In this document: one piece after another, positions 5,943 through 7,817 of the stretch
How the letters are laid out: each line of letters starts with the position of its first letter
How positions within the stretch are numbered: position 1 is the stretch's first letter
Assembly (NCBI GenBank): GCA_021805585.1
Contig: JAJZEY010000043.1
Span: 1-7,817, forward strand
Length of the DNA stretch: 7,817 nucleotides
Reading direction: 5' to 3'
Origin: Planctomycetota bacterium
Lineage (GTDB): Bacteria > Planctomycetota > Phycisphaerae > WQYP01
Position numbers and translations under genes: made by a program
The notes under the pieces: generated by a model
Told to the model about the DNA's origin: nothing
The model's database searches: none
Seen by the model: only the letters and a program-made list of their open reading frames with translations

Positions 5943-7061
5943 TCACAGTGCCTTCCGGCGTTTGGCGGCCAGTAAGGCCAGTCCCAAGCCGGCGGTGCCC
6001 ATCAACAAAAGCGGCAGCGATCCGGGCAGCGGTGCGGCGACGCCGGCTGGAATCGGCGTCAGTAGAAATCCAAACGCCGCTGTATCGGGACCCGAATTGC
6101 CGAATCCGACAATATCCCCATTGGTGTTTATCGCAGTGGCCTGCACCAGAGACTCTCCACCGGGAAGGCCGGATACCAGCGAATTTAAATTGGAAAGTAC
6201 GCCATTGGAATACACAAATGCGATCGGCAATGTATTGCCGATCGGACCCGCACCCGCATAACCGACAATCGTGCCGCTGTTGTTAATCGCCGTCGCGACG
6301 CTCATCGCGTAAGTCCCCGAACTGTCCAATGAAGTTACGACCCCGTTGGCGTAGCTTACGGCATAGGCGTTTCCATTGGAATCGGCGTAATCGCCGACGA
6401 TCGTTCCCGAATCATTGATGCCGTTGGCATATCCGGCGGTGCCGCCGAACGTTCCTAAATCCTTCAGGCCGCCGGAAGATGTGTAGCTGAATGCATGATT
6501 CACATTGGCCACGGAGGTAACACCCACAATTGTGCCGCCGATGTTAATGGCTGTCGCGTTGCTGTTTGCAGCGTCAATAATCGTGGGAGGCGTTCCCGGC
6601 GTGGCGGAAAAAATCACCGCCTGGTAACCGGCGGCGGAATTTCTTGCATCGCCGACAATTGTCCCGCCGGCATTAATGGCCGTCGCCCGGCTGTTGTAGG
6701 TGGCGCTGCCCAGGAAAATATTGGCGGTGGACGTAAAAATCGCAGCCTGCTCCGTCGTCCCGTTAAAAGCCTCGCCCACCACCGTGCCGCCGCTGTTAAT
6801 GGCGTTGGCTGAAGTAAATACAAGCGGATTATTCACCCCGATACTGGTGGTTACGCCGCCGCTGTAACTGAACGCAGCGCCGTTATACGACCCCACAGCT
6901 GTGCCGGAATCATTAATGCCATTGGCAACGGAGGGACTGGGAATAATGGTAAGATTGTATTGCGCGGCATGGGCGGTGGACGCCATACCACACGCCGCCG
7001 CTATCGCCAGACAGGTTACCGACGCGGCAACAGGTGCAAACCGATGGGAACGTGTTTTCAT
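5943..7061 (-). CDS. Secreted HAF-repeat protein with a variant PEP-CTERM sorting tail
   Basis: The protein has 372 residues from the ATG at 7061..7059, which follows GGAGAG (7073..7068) by 6 nt. An upstream ATG at 7130 in the same frame lacks a ribosome site and would spoil the signal peptide. Residues 1-32 are a Sec signal (basic MKTRSHR, hydrophobic 11-27, likely cleavage after AHA). The mature part holds seven units of the type (A/G)IN..GT.VG, such as GINDSGTAVG, AINAGGTIVG and AINTNGDIVG, spaced 39-52 residues apart; this is the HAF repeat family (TIGR02913 type), whose biochemical role is unknown. The last 30 residues are PLPGS (344-348), a hydrophobic helix and AKRRKAL, the three-part layout of PEP-CTERM tails, with Leu in place of Glu. 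Exosortase would be expected to cut and anchor or release the protein at the surface. The rest is rich in G, S, T, N and A and poor in Cys, as usual for exported proteins. No exosortase gene is in the window. Confidence 0.88.
   Translation of the reverse strand: MKTRSHRFAPVAASVTCLAIAAACGMASTAHAAQYNLTIIPSPSVANGINDSGTAVGSYNGAAFSYSGGVTTSIGVNNPLVFTSANAINSGGTVVGEAFNGTTEQAAIFTSTANIFLGSATYNSRATAINAGGTIVGDARNSAAGYQAVIFSATPGTPPTIIDAANSNATAINIGGTIVGVTSVANVNHAFSYTSSGGLKDLGTFGGTAGYANGINDSGTIVGDYADSNGNAYAVSYANGVVTSLDSSGTYAMSVATAINNSGTIVGYAGAGPIGNTLPIAFVYSNGVLSNLNSLVSGLPGGESLVQATAINTNGDIVGFGNSGPDTAAFGFLLTPIPAGVAAPLPGSLPLLLMGTAGLGLALLAAKRRKAL
6106..6926 (-). repeat. Seven degenerate HAF-coding repeat cores
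   Basis: Seven similar 35-bp cores occur at 6106-6140, 6262-6296, 6394-6428, 6523-6557, 6652-6686, 6775-6809 and 6892-6926. On the plus strand each reads roughly CCGACAATYGTGCCG, then a variable part, then TTAATGGCNGTNGC. The steps between cores are 156, 132, 129, 129, 123 and 117 bp, all multiples of three, so the units were duplicated in frame. Each core encodes the AIN..GTIVG motif; DNA between cores has diverged. Confidence 0.8.
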
Positions 7062-7066
7062 AAAAT

Positions 7067-7164
7067 GCTCTCCAAAAAGCGGCGTGGTGTGGGCCGATAA
7101 AACGATCCGCCGTCGCACACTTGCCGTCATGAAGGGGAGAGCTATTTTACGAAAAGTCTCTCCC
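7067..7164 (-). promoter_or_regulatory. HAF gene 5' leader with possible alternative pairing at the ribosome binding site
   Basis: Three minus-strand segments can pair in two exclusive ways. Segment 1 is GGGAGAG (7164..7158). Segment 2 is GCTCTCCCC (7142..7134). Segment 3 is GGAGAGC (7073..7067), the ribosome binding site itself. Segments 1 and 2 form a seven-pair stem, extended by TTTT/AAAA around a 3-nt loop, leaving the ribosome site free. Segments 2 and 3 are also perfectly complementary over 7 nt, which would hide it. GTGTG/CACAC (7120..7116 with 7091..7087) lies between segments 2 and 3 and would bring them together. The layout resembles translational switches, but short purine/pyrimidine complements can arise by chance. 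Confidence 0.4.
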
Positions 7165-7482
7165 GATCCGCTCTGTCGGAATTATAATAATGATGGACAC
7201 TTTTGCAAGAAACAAATAGAAAATTAACCCGCGTCTAATAATCCATGGCCTGATTCGCCGCCAGCGTGATTGCAGTGGGTCAGCGAACAGAGTTTCCCGC
7301 TTTGGTGTGCCGGTACTTTCATGCGGCCGGCTATTGAGTTGCGCCTCTCCGGTGAACATCGCCAGCAAATTCCTGTTGCCTTCCACATGGTTGCCATGCA
7401 CCGTCAGGATATCCGCCTGGGCGTAAAGCTCCGGCTTGGATACGCTGAGGGCGGGAACATTTCGTTGAGTTGCCGGAAACAT
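7147..7482 (-). CDS. Possible small hypothetical protein, weakly supported
   Basis: A 111-codon minus-strand ORF from the ATG at 7482..7480. AGGAGG lies just upstream (GGAGG at 7490..7486), but the gap to the ATG is only 3 nt. A TTG at 7494 in the same frame is not preferred. The first 75 codons use G/C-ending codons as neighbouring genes do (for example the part encoding NRNLLAMFTGEAQLNSR). The C-terminal part changes to AT-rich codons and encodes a hydrophobic stretch, LIFYLFLAKVSIIIIIP, that could be a membrane segment. That part overlaps the HAF promoter, so the tail may be read-through of non-coding DNA after a damaged gene end. The product is unrecognised. A 93-codon frame on the opposite strand (7270-7551) is equally open, which further lowers confidence. 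Confidence 0.27.
   Translation of the reverse strand: MFPATQRNVPALSVSKPELYAQADILTVHGNHVEGNRNLLAMFTGEAQLNSRPHESTGTPKRETLFADPLQSRWRRIRPWIIRRGLIFYLFLAKVSIIIIIPTERIGRDFS
7181..7208 (-). promoter_or_regulatory. Promoter of the HAF-repeat gene
   Basis: On the minus strand TTGCAA (7208..7203, 4 of 6 to the -35 consensus) and a perfect TATAAT (7186..7181) are separated by 16 bp. Transcription would begin near 7174 and give a leader of about 113 nt before the ATG. The leader would begin just before the stem-loop at 7164..7135. Confidence 0.5.
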
Positions 7483-7542
7483 GGGCCTCCTCAAACCGCT
7501 GGGCGGGGGCGGTGGCGGATGCGCCAGCCGCCATGTATAAAT

Positions 7543-7576
7543 AGCTGTTGAGGGAATCGGACTTTTGGCAACAGCT
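7543..7576. repeat. Perfect 8-bp inverted repeat, possible operator
   Basis: AGCTGTTG (7543-7550) and its exact complement CAACAGCT (7569-7576) are 18 nt apart. The right arm covers the place where the -35 box would fall for the TATAAT at 7593-7598. An operator for a dimeric regulator of the right-hand gene is one reading; the long spacer also allows an RNA stem-loop or chance. Confidence 0.4.
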
Positions 7577-7592
7577 GGTTGCGCAGGCGGCT

Positions 7593-7598
7593 TATAAT
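7593..7598 (+). promoter_or_regulatory. Candidate -10 box of the right-hand gene
   Basis: A perfect TATAAT stands 54 nt before the ATG at 7653. At 16-18 bp upstream no good -35 hexamer exists; TTGGCA (7565-7570) is 22 bp away and TTGCGC (7579-7584) only 8 bp away. If used, the promoter would probably need an activator, consistent with the inverted repeat overlapping the -35 region. Confidence 0.35.
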
Positions 7599-7652
7599 GC
7601 TGAGGGCCGGTCCAAATAAAGGCGATGCTGCGATGTGTATTTGGGTATCTGT

Positions 7653-7817
7653 ATGATCACAATTTCTGCACGACAATTGGGAAAGAGAAAGAATTTATTT
7701 GATGATTATTCTATACCGTTGCCGCCGAGTTCGGATGATGGAAGCCCGTGGACATTGCGTAAATTGATCATCAAAATTGTGCGCACTCAGGTAGAAGCCT
7801 TTCGCGGCCGACAGATG
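7653..7817 (+). CDS. Partial gene for an unrecognised protein; continues past the right edge
   Basis: From the ATG at 7653 the frame is open through the last base: 55 codons starting MITISARQLGKRKNLFDDYS, then IPLPPSSDDGSPWTLRKLI and IKIVRTQVEAFRGRQM. In-frame GTG (7635) and TTG (7641) are possible earlier starts; a TAA at 7617-7619 bounds the frame. No strong Shine-Dalgarno is seen. The composition is coding-like: a beta-strand-like opening, an acidic and proline linker, then a predicted amphipathic helix of alternating basic and hydrophobic residues. The N-terminus vaguely recalls small proteins with a TLRxLI...VRxxVxAFRxRQ pattern encoded near DUF4132/MolR-type genes, but this is memory-based and not reliable. 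Confidence 0.55.
   Translation, partial: MITISARQLGKRKNLFDDYSIPLPPSSDDGSPWTLRKLIIKIVRTQVEAFRGRQM

Noticed and set aside
7062..7130. ATG at 7130 extending the HAF protein by 23 residues
   Set aside because: No ribosome site, and it would bury the signal peptide; GGAGAG before 7061 is well placed.
7270..7551. 93-codon plus-strand frame opposite the small ORF
   Set aside because: TTG start, no ribosome site, His/Arg/Gln-rich composition typical of an antisense reading; no family recognised.

Overview
The window (about 55-60% GC by eye) reads as chromosomal DNA of a Gram-negative-type, diderm bacterium. The transporter's binding protein has a cleavable Sec signal with no lipobox cysteine, and a secreted protein ends in a PEP-CTERM-like sorting tail, a signal used by diderm bacteria with exosortase. 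A planctomycete-like (Phycisphaerae-like) or similar environmental lineage would fit, but this is inference; no rRNA or marker gene is present.

Layout: (1) Positions 1-240 carry the N-terminal part of an unrecognised gene on the minus strand that runs off the left edge. (2) Positions 241-846 show no gene I can support. (3) Positions 847-5810 hold a complete four-gene plus-strand operon: a BMP/PnrA-type substrate-binding protein, a double-domain ABC ATPase and two BPD_transp_2-type permeases. This is the gene set and order of the NupNOPQ (YufNOPQ) and BmpA nucleoside importers. The binding protein is separated from the ATPase by a hairpin followed by five T, and the last three genes overlap or nearly touch (GTGA and ATGA overlaps). 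(4) Positions 5811-5942 are a convergent intergenic region with a five-copy 11-bp tandem repeat and a hairpin that looks like the terminator of the opposing gene. (5) Positions 5943-7061 (minus) encode a secreted HAF-repeat protein with seven repeats and a variant PEP-CTERM tail. Its 5' leader contains three short segments that could form mutually exclusive pairings exposing or hiding the ribosome binding site. (6) Positions 7147-7482 hold a weakly supported small minus-strand ORF. (7) From 7543 to the right edge there is an inverted repeat, a TATAAT box and the first 55 codons of an unrecognised plus-strand gene.

How the parts work together: the binding protein should capture a nucleoside-like ligand in the periplasm and deliver it to a channel made of the two permeases, powered by the fused ATPase. 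The intercistronic hairpin could make binding protein in excess of the membrane complex, the usual stoichiometry for such importers. The HAF protein is a separate transcription unit pointing at the operon and is probably exported and sorted to the cell surface. No defence system, mobile element, CRISPR array, tRNA or rRNA was seen. The most interesting candidates are the possible SD-sequestering switch in the HAF leader, the 11-bp repeat array in its 3' UTR, and the altered ligand-site residues in the binding protein.
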